A stretch of DNA of 37,781 nt, taken from positions 1-37,781 of the forward strand of contig VDMD01000192.1 in NCBI GenBank assembly GCA_007026445.1. The letters run 5' to 3'. The translations under genes and the position numbers were made by a program. Shown piece after piece: positions 9,087 through 20,554 of this stretch. Origin of the DNA: Schizophyllum amplum (Eukaryota; Basidiomycota; Agaricomycetes; Agaricales; Schizophyllaceae). The number at the start of each line of letters is the position of its first letter. The stretch's first letter is position 1. Below the pieces are notes generated by a model. That model did no database searches, was not told where the DNA came from, and worked only from the letters and a program-made list of their open reading frames with translations.

Positions 9087-11238
9087 ATGCCCAAAAGTTC
9101 TCCTCAGTCAACGCTTGATGACGCCTCTGACCGACTGCATGCAGCAAAAGAACAGCTGAAGAATATTTTGCATGCGTCACCATCTGACGCTTCACCTCTT
9201 TTTGTCAACCTCAGATCTGTGCTCGTACACGTCAACGCCTGTGCGGACATCGTTGATACCTTGCAAGAGCAGCAGGAGAGCGTTCCACCCATTATATACA
9301 GCGACGATCCAGAATTCCTCAAGAACGAGTTGGTTGGTACAATCGCGAGCATACCCGCTTCACCTGGTCGTTTGTTGAGGCGCGTGAATAATTTTGTTCT
9401 CAGCAGATCTGTGCATCATTAACGCAGACCACAGAGACAGGCTGGTAGCGCAAGCAGTAGATGCACTTCCCGGTCTGGACCTATCGGTCGATAGTGGAGG
9501 TTTTGACGAATCTGGCCCTGGCCTGTGAGTCTATCATCGTCTCTTTGCGTACACATAGTGCTCACTCGTGGGATTACACAGCGAATCCTTGCAATGGGAT
9601 GAGCCTGAGCTTCCATACGAAGGCGAATCTGCGGAGGTTGCCTTTGTAGCTGCTGAACTGGCAGTAGAAGACCCTTCTGATAACAGCATCCCACCGGTGG
9701 CAAACTTCACGCAGGAATGCGAGACAGTGGAAGAATTCGACAGATTTCGCCCGCATATCCTCGAAGAGATCAGTAGCGAAGATCCTTCATTCGCCTTCGG
9801 CGAGGAAGGTTGCGACACCTCTACGAGTGTCGATGAAGCAGAGCTTCTGTTAAGACTGCCATCTAATGTCGCACTATTCGACGCCTCGCTAGGCGACGAA
9901 GATGACGACTCGCAGTTATCCTCCGCTATCGACACCCCTGCAGTGCCAACCATTGTCCCGTCTCCTTCGCTCACGCCCTGGGGCAAAGTTGCTGGGCTAC
10001 TCCGCTATGTCGCGACCTGCCAGCGAGACATGCCGATGTTGTCCGTTTTGTGTGCGCTCGCAGCGCGGACGCCACAAACCGCACAACTCTCGGACAGATA
10101 TCAAGGCGGTCACAGCCGTCGTCTGCGAAAGGTCGAAGCCGCGATCCCCAAGAAATTTCGACTTGATAAGATTGTATACTGCGAGGAGCTTGGCGATTAT
10201 GTTGAGCAGGTGGCCTACACTGCTTTCTTGCGGCCTGGCTCGGACCCCACCGACGAGAGCCTGTTAACGAGAAAGATCGTCAAGAAGGCTTTCGCGGCAC
10301 AGCTGGAAACAGGAGGGGGCTCGCCGCTGAGCGAGGTCGATCGTGCTACCATTCTCAGCGTGCAAAAGTGCATGGTCTACATACTATCGTGCGCTCGAGA
10401 AGCTGATATCGAACATCACTACCGCCGCGTCCACGGAGAGATCTTGACCCTTGCTTTGATTCGAGCTCTCGTGCTGGGCTACTACATGCGCAACGGCTCG
10501 AGCTCACTCGCCAAGGACTTCGAGGGTGATACGATTCCTGGGGTTCGCGCTACGCCGGACCTTGAAGACATCTATGGACCCGGTGCCAATGCGCAGTTCG
10601 CTACAGAAATCAAGGCAATCCTGAAGGAGACGTTCATTTACCAGCTACTCGGAATCTTTGGTGAGCATGTGGACGACCTGGTGGAGCAGCTTCGTCAGTG
10701 CCCCGGTTATGCGCACGGATTCCGATGGCCTTCCGAGACAGCCTACATGGACACCAATATTCAGAAGGTCGTCCAAGTCTATACCTCGATGTTTTACAAG
10801 AAGTACCTGCTCATGGAACTGTCTAACAACAACCATTCCATATTCTTTTATCGTTCGTCTCTGGACAGCACGACGCTGTACATTTCCCGCGTTTACACTA
10901 CACCCAACCACAAGCCAGACGGCACGGACGCGTCCGCGGGTAAGGTGCCGGACTGTATGACCAATCTGACGAGATTCGCGATGCGATATATCGTCGGTCA
11001 TCCGGAGCTCTTCGACGCCCTTGCGAAGCTGATACCAGAGCCCCAGACCAAGCACTTCGAGGTTGCAACCGCAGTCCCGGGGCCTGCTGTCGGCGTTGAC
11101 CACAGCACTCTCTGGAGGCACGGTCGATCGTTTTACATGGAGGCGGAAGTAGAGCAAGATGGCCCAGCAAACGTTCGACGCAGTGAACGCATACTGCAAG
11201 GTCGTGCTCGGCAGGCAGCAGCGGTTCCGCAGAACTAG
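9087..11238 (+). CDS. Unrecognised 674-aa basidiomycete protein
   Basis: I do not recognise this family. Exons are 9087-9336, 9407-9524 and 9582-11238, summing to 2025 nt (674 aa). Intron 2 has a clear GTGAGT donor and a TTACACAG acceptor. Intron 1 (GTACAA to CAGCAG) is chosen because it alone keeps the frame open into exon 2. The first 120 residues look helical and non-membrane. Residues about 120-260 are acidic and Ser-rich. The C-terminal two thirds is globular, with conserved-looking blocks such as RLDKIVYCEELGDYVEQV, VQKCMVYILSCAREAD and SMFYKKYLLMELSNNNHSI. The extreme C-terminus is basic. No signal peptide or transmembrane segment is seen. The long intact third exon and codon use like the neighbours support a real gene. 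Confidence 0.75.
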
Positions 11239-11516
11239 AGTTACTGATACGTTACTGACAGAAAAGCCATCCATACAATGTACTTACTTACTTATATTGT
11301 TTTGTGCAATTGGATCATAATCAACCACATACACACTGTCGTCGAGCTTCTACACTGTTTTCCGACGAGTTTAGGATAGCTGCGTGACGTGACCGTTGAT
11401 GAACAGACATCACTGTCACATGCAATAAGTACTTAAATATCCACGTGACCGCGGACTCCGGAGTGCGGTCCGGAAGGAGGCGCCTGGCGAGGCGCGAGCA
11501 CTCGCCTCACGCGACC

Positions 11517-13274
11517 ATGTCGACCCATACCTCTCCGCGTATTGCGCCGGACTTGGCGTCTTCTTCGTCGCGCTCGTCGTCCCAGCGTACCGACGTTTTT
11601 GACGACGGCGACATCACCTTTGACGATGACGGGATCCTGCAGGACGACGAGCCCTTCCGCGACGCGTCCTCGCCGCCGTCCTCGCCCGGTCCATTTGTAG
11701 ACTCTTCGCCAGCATCTTCGCCGAGCATGTTTAACAACGACCTGCCGGATGAAGATGACGAGGATAATCAGCAGGCTTCACCGCAGGTCCCAGCGAGCAC
11801 CAGGCGCGTCGTCGATCCATTCGCAGCGTCTGGTGTGAACGGGGTATGGAGGCCCCGAGATTACGAGAAGCGCGACTATCCGAAGTCGCAAAAGCGTGGC
11901 CGTGTCTCCAGTGAGACTGCACTGGAAGCGAAGCGCCAGAAACTGAGCTCGATGCCGCCGCCGGTCGGTACCTCGAGACCAACTCGCCCTGTTCCGCCGA
12001 CTATAATTCGGTCTCGCGTGGTCGACCCATTGCAGGAAGCAGTCGACAAAGCCTTTGACTCATCTCATCTCTTCGTGGACGTTGCGTGAGTATCCGCGGA
12101 TCTCCGATGCGACATGTTGTGCTGATCTACTACAGAGAGAAACAATTGTCTGCTCTCTCCCCCGGTCCACTGGAACAACTCAAGAGCATGGTCGTTATCC
12201 CGCAGGATCAGGAGGTCGTTAACTCCCGTTCATCGTCACGCACATTCTCCAAATCCTCCTCGTTCTCCAGGACATCATCCTTGTCTGGCATGCCTAGTCA
12301 CGAGATCCGCATCCTGGCGTCGAAGAATGCAATAGCCAGATTACCTCGCGAGCTGTTCGACCTTACAAGGCTGACGAATCTGGACCTTCGTTCGTACATT
12401 GTCTGCAGGCCATGGTCCCTCTGCTGACATCAGTGCAGGCAGTAACCGCCTCACGCACATCCCTGCACGCATCAGCGCGCTCGTGAACCTCACCTCACTG
12501 TCACTCAGCAATAATCCTATCCGATATCTACCTTCGGAGCTGCTCAGTCTCAACAAACTCGACAAGTTACTCCTCTTCCCTAGCTCAACACTGCGAACGA
12601 TGAGCGTGAAGGACCGCGTCGTTGGCGAGACGACCCGCTTCGGAGATAGCAGCGTCCCGCAGCTGACCGAACTCATGCTGCGCAAGCTCCTTGCCCCGCA
12701 CGGTGGCCCTTCTGATGCGACTCAGACTCAGCAATCGTACATGGAGGCTCTTTGGACTTTACCCATCACCGATTACTTCAGCGCCGACCGCCCATGTCCA
12801 CCACATATCCGGCGCGTCTTCGCCGACTGTCTCCCGCGCTCCGTTGAGGCCAGCGCATCTATGGCTGGTCCGACCCAACCCGCACAGGGTCCTGCGTCTA
12901 TCTTCATGTCTGACTTCGCGATGGATGACGGCCCTGCGGACGACTTCGACCAGAGGCGAGCAATCGATACCGACGAGCAGTACGAGGTGCTGCACTGTCC
13001 GAGCTCGGCGCACGGAGCCTGCGGGAGCGTCTTCATCCACCCGCTGGAGGTGCGCTTCACCTGGGAGACGAATTTCGGCAGAGCGATCCCGGGGGGCGCA
13101 ATACCCGTGCGGTGGCGTGGCTGCTCGTGGGGTTGTCTGGATTTCCTGGACGGCGACGACAACGTGGAGGAGGAAATGCGGAATGCCAGTTGTGAGAGCG
13201 ATTTCGAGGAGATACGTATGGTCAGCGGGCTGGGATCTGGTGTAGGTACCTTCAGCGACGATGAAGACGCATAG
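11517..13274 (+). CDS. Leucine-rich-repeat protein with Cys-containing C-terminal domain
   Basis: Exons are 11517-12085, 12136-12393 and 12443-13274, summing to 1659 nt (552 aa). Introns are 50 and 49 nt. The first 190 residues are acidic, Ser/Pro-rich and probably disordered, with KRGR/KRQK basic patches that could act as nuclear signals. LRRs follow at about 250-330: IRILASKNAIARLPRELF, LTNLDLRSNRLTHIP and LTSLSLSNNPIRYLPSELL. The intron 2 junction restores the LDLRSNRL consensus, which supports the model. The C-terminus has a Cys/His/Trp block (HCPSSAHGACG, then PVRWRGCSWGCLDFL) that could bind metal. The role is unknown; LRRs suggest protein binding. The ATG was chosen because an in-frame GTG upstream has no coding support. 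Confidence 0.82.
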
Positions 13275-14140
13275 AAACAATTCATTATATAAACCCTGGG
13301 TTCCACAATCTGTTGCCGGATAACAAACTATTGCAATGTACGCATCTTGGCGATATTTCTGCCTCAATCTAGCTGCTCTTGCCCAACGTCGGTGGCAAGA
13401 ACATTGCCTAACGGGGAATGTTAAGTACTAGCGCAAGGCACACAAACAGAGGTAAACATGATTATACACGTCCCGGCGATCGGGTGGTACGCGCTATTGC
13501 AATTTTGCAGAACAGTATAGGGGATTCCATGCTAATACATATTGCAGAAGATAGGTGCAACTGAGCGTGAGCAGTAAGGTAGAGGAATAGAAATCGAAAA
13601 GAGAAACTAGTAGTCCAAAGTCAGATGTCCCGCCACCACCACCGCCCACCAGCACTATGGCTAGCCGCCGCGCTATAACTGACCTCCACGTCCGCTGCTC
13701 TCGCTGCCTCCACAATAACTAGGCCGCCGCCACCACCCACAATAACTAAACCGCCCGCCGCTGAAACTAAACACAACTACCTTATGCAAACGTCTTGTCC
13801 AAGGGGGTGTACACTGAGATTACGGGGAGCGAAGGAGTGGTACAGGGCGTGAATAATATGGTCGATGATAGTGGGCATGAGGTTGGAGATGCGGTGATAT
13901 GCGAAACATGGGTGTAGGTGGGTGTAAATGTGATACTTGATAGGACTATAATTGCGCGGGCGGGATAGCACGACCCTTGCGTCCGTCCGGGGCGGCGAGC
14001 GAGGCGAGGCAACAACAGCGAGTAGGTCGACGACGGCGAGCGAGCGGCAGCGTAAAGCAGGTCCATAAGCCGGTACGAGATCTGAGCAAACATATATATT
14101 AGACATGATAAAGCAGTACAGGAGGAAGACGCGCGAACCG
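13275..14140. other. Convergent intergenic region with short tandem duplication
   Basis: About 0.87 kb lies between the 3' ends of the LRR gene and ZDS1. The only structure I see is a duplicated CCACAATAACTA unit with flanking CCGCC repeats at about 13711-13755. No gene is supported. Confidence 0.5.
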
Positions 14141-17085
14141 TCAGCGTCGTCGTTGCTGCTGCTGCCACATCGCCAGCGGCAGATCCTCCTCCTGGACCCC
14201 ATTCGGCTGCCCGCTCCCCGACGTCGTCCGAGACCGGTGGCCCGCGGGCACCGCATGCGCGCTCTGCCCCTTCCGTGGCTTCGACAACACGTTCGGGCCC
14301 TGCGGCTGTGGCGACGGAACCGCGGTCGCGCTCAGCGACCGCCCAGGTCCCTTGTGCCCATTCCCAAATTGCGGCTGCTGGACCATTGGTGGCGGCGAGC
14401 GCGAGGTGCGATGCGGATTCTGCGCGTTAGGCGGCGGGGACGGAGAACCTGTGGGCCTCTGCATCGGGGCCATCGCGCCAGGTGGAAGCCCTCCGCCGCG
14501 CTGTTGGGACGGATGCCCGAACTGATCAGTCTGGTAGTAAAAGTTATCCAGCTGCTGTTGCGGATGCTGCGACTGCTGTGGATGCGGCTGCACGAGCTTG
14601 GGCGCGCCATGGTGTGGCGGCGGAGCGCCGTACTGCCCCGGCATGCCATTGCCATACTGGTTGGGTGGCGGACCGTTGGCGTACTGGGGCTGCCCATTCC
14701 CGTACTGCTGAGGCGTCGGTCCATTCCCGTACTGGTTGGGCGGCTGGCCCTGCGTACGCTGATGTGGCGGCGGATGTTGACGAGGCATGACCATGCCGGG
14801 CTGGATAGACCCGTTGTTGTACGCGCCGTACTGCTGCTGGTGCTGATGCTGCTCCATCTCCCGATGCTGCATATCGTACTGCGGGCCTTTGACGGGCATC
14901 TCCGCGCGTCGTCCGCCGACTTGTCCTGCAGGCGGCGGCTTCGTCAACGGGCCACGACGCGGTTGCTGTGCCTCCCGCTTCTTCTGCTCCATCTCACGCT
15001 CCCGCTCGCGCTGCTCCTGCTCCGCCTTCTCCTTCTCTGCATTCTCTCTTGCCTCCTGCTCTGCCTTCTGTCGCGCCTCCTCCTCCGACGGTTGTTGAGC
15101 GCCGTCCTGCGCTACGGGCGTCCCGGCGGGGTTCGCACCAGCGCCGGCACCCGCTACCTGCGGATTCTGCGCCTTGTTGATGACACCCAAGTACCAGAAC
15201 ATAAGGTTGCTGATGAGAACTTGTTCGTACAGGGGTCTCCGCGGGTTGGCGAGCTTGATGTGGCTCAGGCGGTAGATGGCGCGCTCGACGTGAATCGGAT
15301 AACGCGACCAGTTGTTCATGCCCGGGGTGCTGGGCTGACTAGGCGAGGGCGGCGGCTGATAGCTCTTGCTCGACTTGGACGAACCAAGCAGGGCCTGCGC
15401 TGCCTCCCGCCCGGACGCGCTGGACAACGGTGAAGGCGTATGATCGTCCTGCTTCTTCTTGCCGCCACCGAACAGAGAGCCAAAGAAGCCGGATTCTTTC
15501 TCCTTTTCCTTCTCTTTCTCCCGCTCCTTCTCCTTCTCCTTCTCAGCGCGGTCGCGGGCAAGGCTCTCGCTTGACTTGTGGTGGCCCTTCTTGGTACCCT
15601 TGTCGGCGCCCCACTTGCCGAATAGACCCTTCTTGTCCTTCTCCTTGCGCTGATGCGCTGCGCCTGCGGGCGCAGGAAACACGGGCTGTGATGGACCAGC
15701 GACCGCGCCTGCGGGCTCTGATGGAGGCGGGGAGGCCGTTGTCTCTGCGGGCGAAGGTGTCCGCGAGACCACAGGCGCCTCTGGCGGCTGCGGGGAAAGG
15801 TGTTGTGGCTGAGGCTGGTGGAGGACAGGTCCAAGAGCCTCAAGGAGATCCGGCTTTACTGCAGGTTGCGGTTCGGGCTCATCTGTCAGTGCGACAGGCG
15901 CAGGAGCCACGTAGGGATGCTCAGGCTCCTGGGCGGGCTCTTCTGGCGGGGGTGACGTGATGATGGGGACAGGAGGAACGGGAGGAATCTCTTCGTCCTC
16001 CCTGGCGTATGCATCGTAGATGGTGTCGCTGATCGAGTCCGGTCGTGCTTGTGGTTGCTCGTCCGAGAGTGTCCGTAGTCGTCGTATCGAACTCGGGCCA
16101 ATGGACTCCTCGCTCTCCGCGCTACCGTGATCGCTTGATACGTCACTGGAACGCCGCGTCCGTCCGGACTTGCGCGTCGAGCCGAAGCGATGCCCATTAC
16201 CGTCGCCCGGCAAGCCGGCCTTTCGGATTTTGGTGCGCGCCGCTCGCCGTAGAATGAGACCAGGAGGTGGTACGATGATTGGAGCGTCCGCTTCGTCTCC
16301 TAAATCAGGCATCTCGTCCATCGTGGTCAACGCTGCAGAGCATCAGCACATGCCCGAATAGACCGCGCGCGCCATCGCGCTCGCAGGATACGCGGCCACT
16401 CACCAGTCGGGGACATGTTGAGACTGAGGCTACGGCGGAGCATGCTGCGCAGCTTCGAGGGATCGTCGCTCGAGGACGCCTCCTCCGCGAGCTCCTCGAG
16501 CTTCTGGAGGTCGTTGATGGTGAGCTGGGGCCCCTGGGACTGGTAGTAGCTGCTGCGGTTGCGACGGAGGGGCACGACCTCCTCATTCTCGATATCATCG
16601 CCCTCGCGCGGGCGATACTGGCGGCTAAGCATCGATTTCTTGCGGCCGAGGCCGGAAGAGAGGGACGAGAGGGAGGGCGACCGGGACGGTAGAGCAGAGG
16701 CATCGGTGGGCGGAGGAGAGCGGGAGTGTTCTTTTAAGAACGCACGGAATTCTTGAGGCGCGATTTCGGGGTGGAGGCCGGCGGGGACCCAGAAGAGGTG
16801 CAGCGGATCGTCCTCTGCGTTCGTCGGGCCCTCGGAGCTGCCGCTGTGCGAGGTGCTGGAGGACTCCTCGCTGTGATCGTCCGTCGTGCCGTCCTCGTGT
16901 GAGCTGCCGGACGACTCGCCGCCCTTGGCGCTGCTCCCTCCCGCCCAGTAGGCGGCACCCGACCCTCCGGGCGACGCCGCATTCGGGAGGTCGGGGTCTA
17001 TCGTCGCGGGCGTCTGCGAGCGCCGCTTGAGGTCGCGGAGCGCCTCGACCTCGCGCTCGATTTCGTACTGGGACGGCTGCTGCAT
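14141..17085 (-). CDS. ZDS1: Zds1/Zds2 homologue with Zds C-terminal domain
   Basis: Zds proteins regulate the PP2A-Cdc55 phosphatase and affect mitotic entry, Cdc14 release and polarity in yeast. Exons are 17085-16404 and 16332-14141, summing to 2874 nt (957 aa), with a 71 nt intron. The diagnostic Zds_C motif is RYPIHVERAIYRLSHIKLAN followed by PRRPLYEQVLISN (about residues 571-605). The N-terminal block EREVEALRDLKRRS and the LFWVPAGLHPEIAPQEF block are also typical of fungal Zds proteins. Charged KGLFGKW and GFFGSLFGGGKKK motifs precede the domain. The rest is disordered: Pro/Ser-rich, Lys-Glu repeats, then Gln/Gly/Asn/Pro-rich QYGNG repeats. Start choice is uncertain. An in-frame ATG at 17355 precedes an Arg-rich run, but a good intron (17174-17095) would remove that part, so I place the start at 17085. 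Confidence 0.88.
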
Positions 17086-18041
17086 GTCGGGACTCTGGGA
17101 AGGGCGCGGCGTGTGAGCGACGCCGTGAGGGGCAGAGACAGCGCGGCCGCCATCGTCAACAGCGGCAAACGCACCTGGGACCGTCGCAAGCCAGGCTATC
17201 CAGCTTCGTCGTCGCCGTCGTCGCCGTCGTCGTCGTGCAAGTTGATTCCAAGGCTTGGGGAGCGGCAAATCGGCAGTCGGCGCCGCTGCTACCAAATTGG
17301 GCTTTTTCCTCGGATCCTCGTCCGGCCGCCAGTCCCTGCTGTTCGACATATCCAAGACACTCGCTATTTTTCAGAGCGTTTCTGCAAGCGAGGCGTAGGT
17401 ATGCTAGAGTACAACCCTGCCCTGTCCGCAACTTCATCTCATGCAGTGGAGCCTCTATCCTCGGGCCTGACTCTGACAGCCGGCATAGGCAACAACCGGC
17501 TGCTTGCCGGCCTTTCCTCCAAGATCGCTCGCGCACTCGCTGTCTGGGCAGCCATAAAATCACCAAGAGGTCCGCATAATCCCTCCCCTCCTCGGGCGAT
17601 CATCCTGCGCTGCCTACGTTCCCTCGAGCAGCCAAACCTGCCTGTTCTCGTCTTAGCTCCTGGATGACAGCCTGTTGCCACCGTAAGGCGTTATCAATCA
17701 CTACCATCTGCCACGTACAGCAAGTGCTTCGGGACTGGCGCCGCTCTCAATCAGCTGTACACAGGTGGCTAGCGTTTCCTTGTCGAGCTGCGTATTCAAA
17801 AGCTGCGACAGCTCGTGAAGAACTGCAAGGCGCATCAGCGGTTACACGCGATGCACTCCTGCGGCGTCTTACGGTCCAACGTCTGTTGCGCGGACGTGAT
17901 TCTGTCCGCTTCTTTGGACATGTTTGAGGACTACAGTACGGGTGGCGACACCTGGTCAAAGTCGAACTTCAGCACCTCCGGCCCGAGGTCTGTTACACTC
18001 GTCACGCGTTAGGACCGATTACGTAAATTGCTATTTCAGGT
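17086..18041. other. ZDS1 upstream region with likely 5'-leader intron
   Basis: This holds the ZDS1 promoter and leader. A GTGCGT...TTCCCAG intron fits at 17174-17095 (-), just before the chosen ATG, so a non-coding first exon is likely. The repeated CGTCGTCGC trinucleotides near 17206-17237 encode the Arg run only if translation starts upstream. From 17680 to 18041 no gene is supported. Confidence 0.4.
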
Positions 18042-18340
18042 ACTGTTTGTCCCTGTAGAACGGTATGGCCACTACTGTACTTACCTGTATGGAAGCAACC
18101 GTCACAGGTCACAGCCCTCGGTTGCGTTGCCTAGGTCACAGGTCACAACCCCTTCGCGCTCCAAAGTAGTAATTTTGGGCCAAAATGCCTCAAAAATCAT
18201 TTTCGGCGGCCCGGCTGCGCCGGGCCGCTGCTGGGCTCTGGTTGCTCACTTCACAAGTGTCAACTTCCCGCCGGTTGCTTCCATACAGGTAGGTACAGTA
18301 TGTGGCCTCGACGATATACCGTACTTCTACAATAGACAGG
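18042..18340. repeat. Fold-back (MITE-like) element with terminal inverted repeats and inner hairpin
   Basis: Arms at 18067-18101 and 18272-18307 are inverted copies with one mismatch and one indel, sharing GGTTGCTTCCATACAGGTA. Weaker pairing (TGTAGAA and ACGGTAT) extends outwards to about 18042 and 18340. Between the arms are direct repeats of GTCACAG (18102-18150). There is also a perfect 9-bp stem hairpin, GCGGCCCGG/CCGGGCCGC, with a 5-nt loop at 18206-18228. No coding capacity is seen. Size, arms and lack of genes fit a non-autonomous DNA element. I could not define a target-site duplication. Confidence 0.6.
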
Positions 18341-18892
18341 CATATAGAACGCTGCTTGATCCAGCAGGATAGCACCAAAAAAGCTCCACATGGCTTACAT
18401 GTCAGGTCGCTAAGCGCCCGGAAATAACAGCGTGGCGAAAATTTATCTCTCCCGAACTTCCATCCAGTATTCACCATATCCGGCTTTGTCCTCTCTCAGC
18501 AGCCAATGGCTGCCCCCATAAAGTCCACGTACCCTCTGAATCTCCTCGGGACGTAAAGAGGCATCAAAAATGCCTACAACTCTGCGGTAGACCTGTGATT
18601 CTAACGTACTAGGTCTAGACTAGCAATGGTACGTTCCTTGAGGACTCCCGAGACCTTCCGATTTTCGCTGAACGTGTTGTGACTGCCAGCGGTCGGAAAA
18701 GGTCAAGAACGCCTTGGAACGTGCGTGTAAGGCCCGGAACGAACCGAGCGGTCATCGCAGACGTCATCGAGAGCTTTTCGCCAGTCGATCATCACTCGTG
18801 GGAACGCACCCCTATACCCCACGGGCCATAATGCTTCCCTCCCTGGCCTCCCATTTCGCCTGCACTTCTCTTGTTTCCTACCACCATCATCC
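18341..18892. other. Intergenic, upstream of the 18893 gene
   Basis: No gene is seen. The last 60 bp before the ATG are pyrimidine-rich, as expected of a fungal leader. Confidence 0.4.
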
Positions 18893-20554
18893 ATGGCATC
18901 ACCTCAGGGTCGCAGACTGTCCGCGCGCAGAGGCTCGTCCTCCGCGCCGGACCCCTTCGCGCGGCATATGTCGAACGGGGGCCAGGCCTCGTCGAACAGC
19001 ATCCTCACCCTCTTCAAGGTCCCCGCCGCGGTCGAACCCTCCAACGGCCATGCGTCTCGCAAACGCGCGTCTTCGGACATGAGCAACAACCGTCTCAGCT
19101 TTGCACACTCCTCGTTCGAACGTGCGCGTCCCGGCCAGCGGAGTCCCACCAGCACCAGCCCGACCTCCTCTCCTCGGATACGCGCGCACTCCGGCTCCCG
19201 CGAACGCCCCCACTCGCTTTCCTCCTCGTCCAAGCCGAGCCTCTCCCCCGACCAGCTCTACGAGCTCGTCAAAAACAACAAGAATTTCCGCAGTCGCCCT
19301 CAGTCGCCCCGCCTGGAGACCGCCTCGTTCACCGCGCTCGCCGAGCACGTGTACCTCCCCTTCGTCGATCGCCCCGCCGAGATCGCCTCCCTCATCTCCA
19401 CTTCACCCACCGCGCGCCTGTTCGCCTTGCTGGCACAGACCTTCCCCAAATTAACAGCTCCTGTCGACGATCGCGATCCCACGACGTGGGGCTACAAGAA
19501 GCTCCATCACTATCTGACAAGCGCGTCCCGCGAAACAGATCCGGATCCGACGTTCGTGGCGAACGTGCGCAGATGTATTCTACCGCACTCAGAGCTCATC
19601 TGGGAGCGCATCAAGGGCGCACTTGGTGTCCCGCCCGAGCTCGACTACGATGACGCCGGGGAGATCTCGTCGGACGACGGCATGAGGGCGCTCGGGCATT
19701 GGGATGGGTGGGACTCCGCATGGGATTCGCCGGTTCACGAGCGCAGATCGTACTTCCCATCCGCAGGCGAAGACACCGTGTCTCCCACGCCGCAGGGAAC
19801 TTCCTCTCCCACTGGCCCCGTGACGATCACCACCCAAGCCGCGTCGCCACCCTTGGAAGATGAGCCGATGGACGGCAGCGACGAGGAGGTGGATACGTCG
19901 CTCACCGTCGAGACGCTCGTGGCGTCCGGCTCCCCGACGCCCATCTCTCCGCGCTCACCTGGGCTGGGGCTCATCTCGGAAGCCGACGAGGAGGAATTTG
20001 CGGAGGCGGCGGAGTCCAGCCCACCTGCTGAGGAGCCCATTGCGGGCCTCCGCTTCCGTACGGCTTCCCCCATGCACAAGGTCCACTCGCCCGCGCGCAT
20101 GTCGTCCTCCGTCCTCTCCAGCCTCCCTTCAACGTTCTCCGACACCTCCGTCTCCTCGATGAGCGACTTCGGGCGCAGCATATCGCCGTCGCATTCGCTG
20201 TCGCGCTCGCCCGGCAGCGCAATGTCGCACTCGCCGGAGACGCCCCCGCAGTCCATCGGCAAACGCCTGGGGCACCGCAGCAGCTTCGGGAGCTTCGCGA
20301 GCATCCACAGTCTGTCGGTCAGCGACCGTGGGAGTGTGGGTGGCGAGGGGGCTATGGGGGCTTGGAGCGCAAGGCGCCGCTGTTCGTCAGTAGCTTCGCT
20401 GGTATGGGCGCGCGGCGGCGAGGCTGAGTTTAGGTTTGTCCCGGCCAACGCACTGTGTGGAGATTCGACTGAACTAGGTTGTAGTGCCATCTGCCGCTTC
20501 CCGGATTCAACGTTACTTCCTGGATCCAGTGTCACTTTCCGAATACCGTCATAG
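18893..20554 (+). CDS. Unrecognised Ser/Pro-rich protein, about 553 aa as read
   Basis: This is a single-exon gene. The start is the first ATG after a pyrimidine-rich leader, in CATCCATGG context. Residues 1-110 are basic and Ser-rich with many SP sites. Residues about 115-230 look globular (LSPDQLYELVKNNKNFRSR, AEHVYLPFVDRPAEIASLI, RLFALLAQTFPKL, WGYKKLHHYLTSASRET). After that it is acidic and Ser/Pro-rich. The last part as read is Cys-rich and unlike the rest. In the next frame, after one added G in the G5 run at 20356-20360, the protein would end GLERKAPLFVSSFAGMGARRRG with a stop at 20425-20427. That looks more natural, so the C-terminus is uncertain. The function is unknown. Many SP sites suggest phosphorylation, which is inference. 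Confidence 0.72.
   Translation: MASPQGRRLSARRGSSSAPDPFARHMSNGGQASSNSILTLFKVPAAVEPSNGHASRKRASSDMSNNRLSFAHSSFERARPGQRSPTSTSPTSSPRIRAHSGSRERPHSLSSSSKPSLSPDQLYELVKNNKNFRSRPQSPRLETASFTALAEHVYLPFVDRPAEIASLISTSPTARLFALLAQTFPKLTAPVDDRDPTTWGYKKLHHYLTSASRETDPDPTFVANVRRCILPHSELIWERIKGALGVPPELDYDDAGEISSDDGMRALGHWDGWDSAWDSPVHERRSYFPSAGEDTVSPTPQGTSSPTGPVTITTQAASPPLEDEPMDGSDEEVDTSLTVETLVASGSPTPISPRSPGLGLISEADEEEFAEAAESSPPAEEPIAGLRFRTASPMHKVHSPARMSSSVLSSLPSTFSDTSVSSMSDFGRSISPSHSLSRSPGSAMSHSPETPPQSIGKRLGHRSSFGSFASIHSLSVSDRGSVGGEGAMGAWSARRRCSSVASLVWARGGEAEFRFVPANALCGDSTELGCSAICRFPDSTLLPGSSVTFRIPS

Noticed and set aside
14105..15433. A 442-codon forward frame opposite ZDS1
   Set aside because: It is the antisense of the Zds1 low-complexity region; its Leu/Arg-rich repeats mirror Gln/Pro/Glu codons. 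The minus strand carries the Zds_C motif.
17664..18012. Forward frames upstream of the fold-back element
   Set aside because: Short overlapping frames without domain, start context or splice support.
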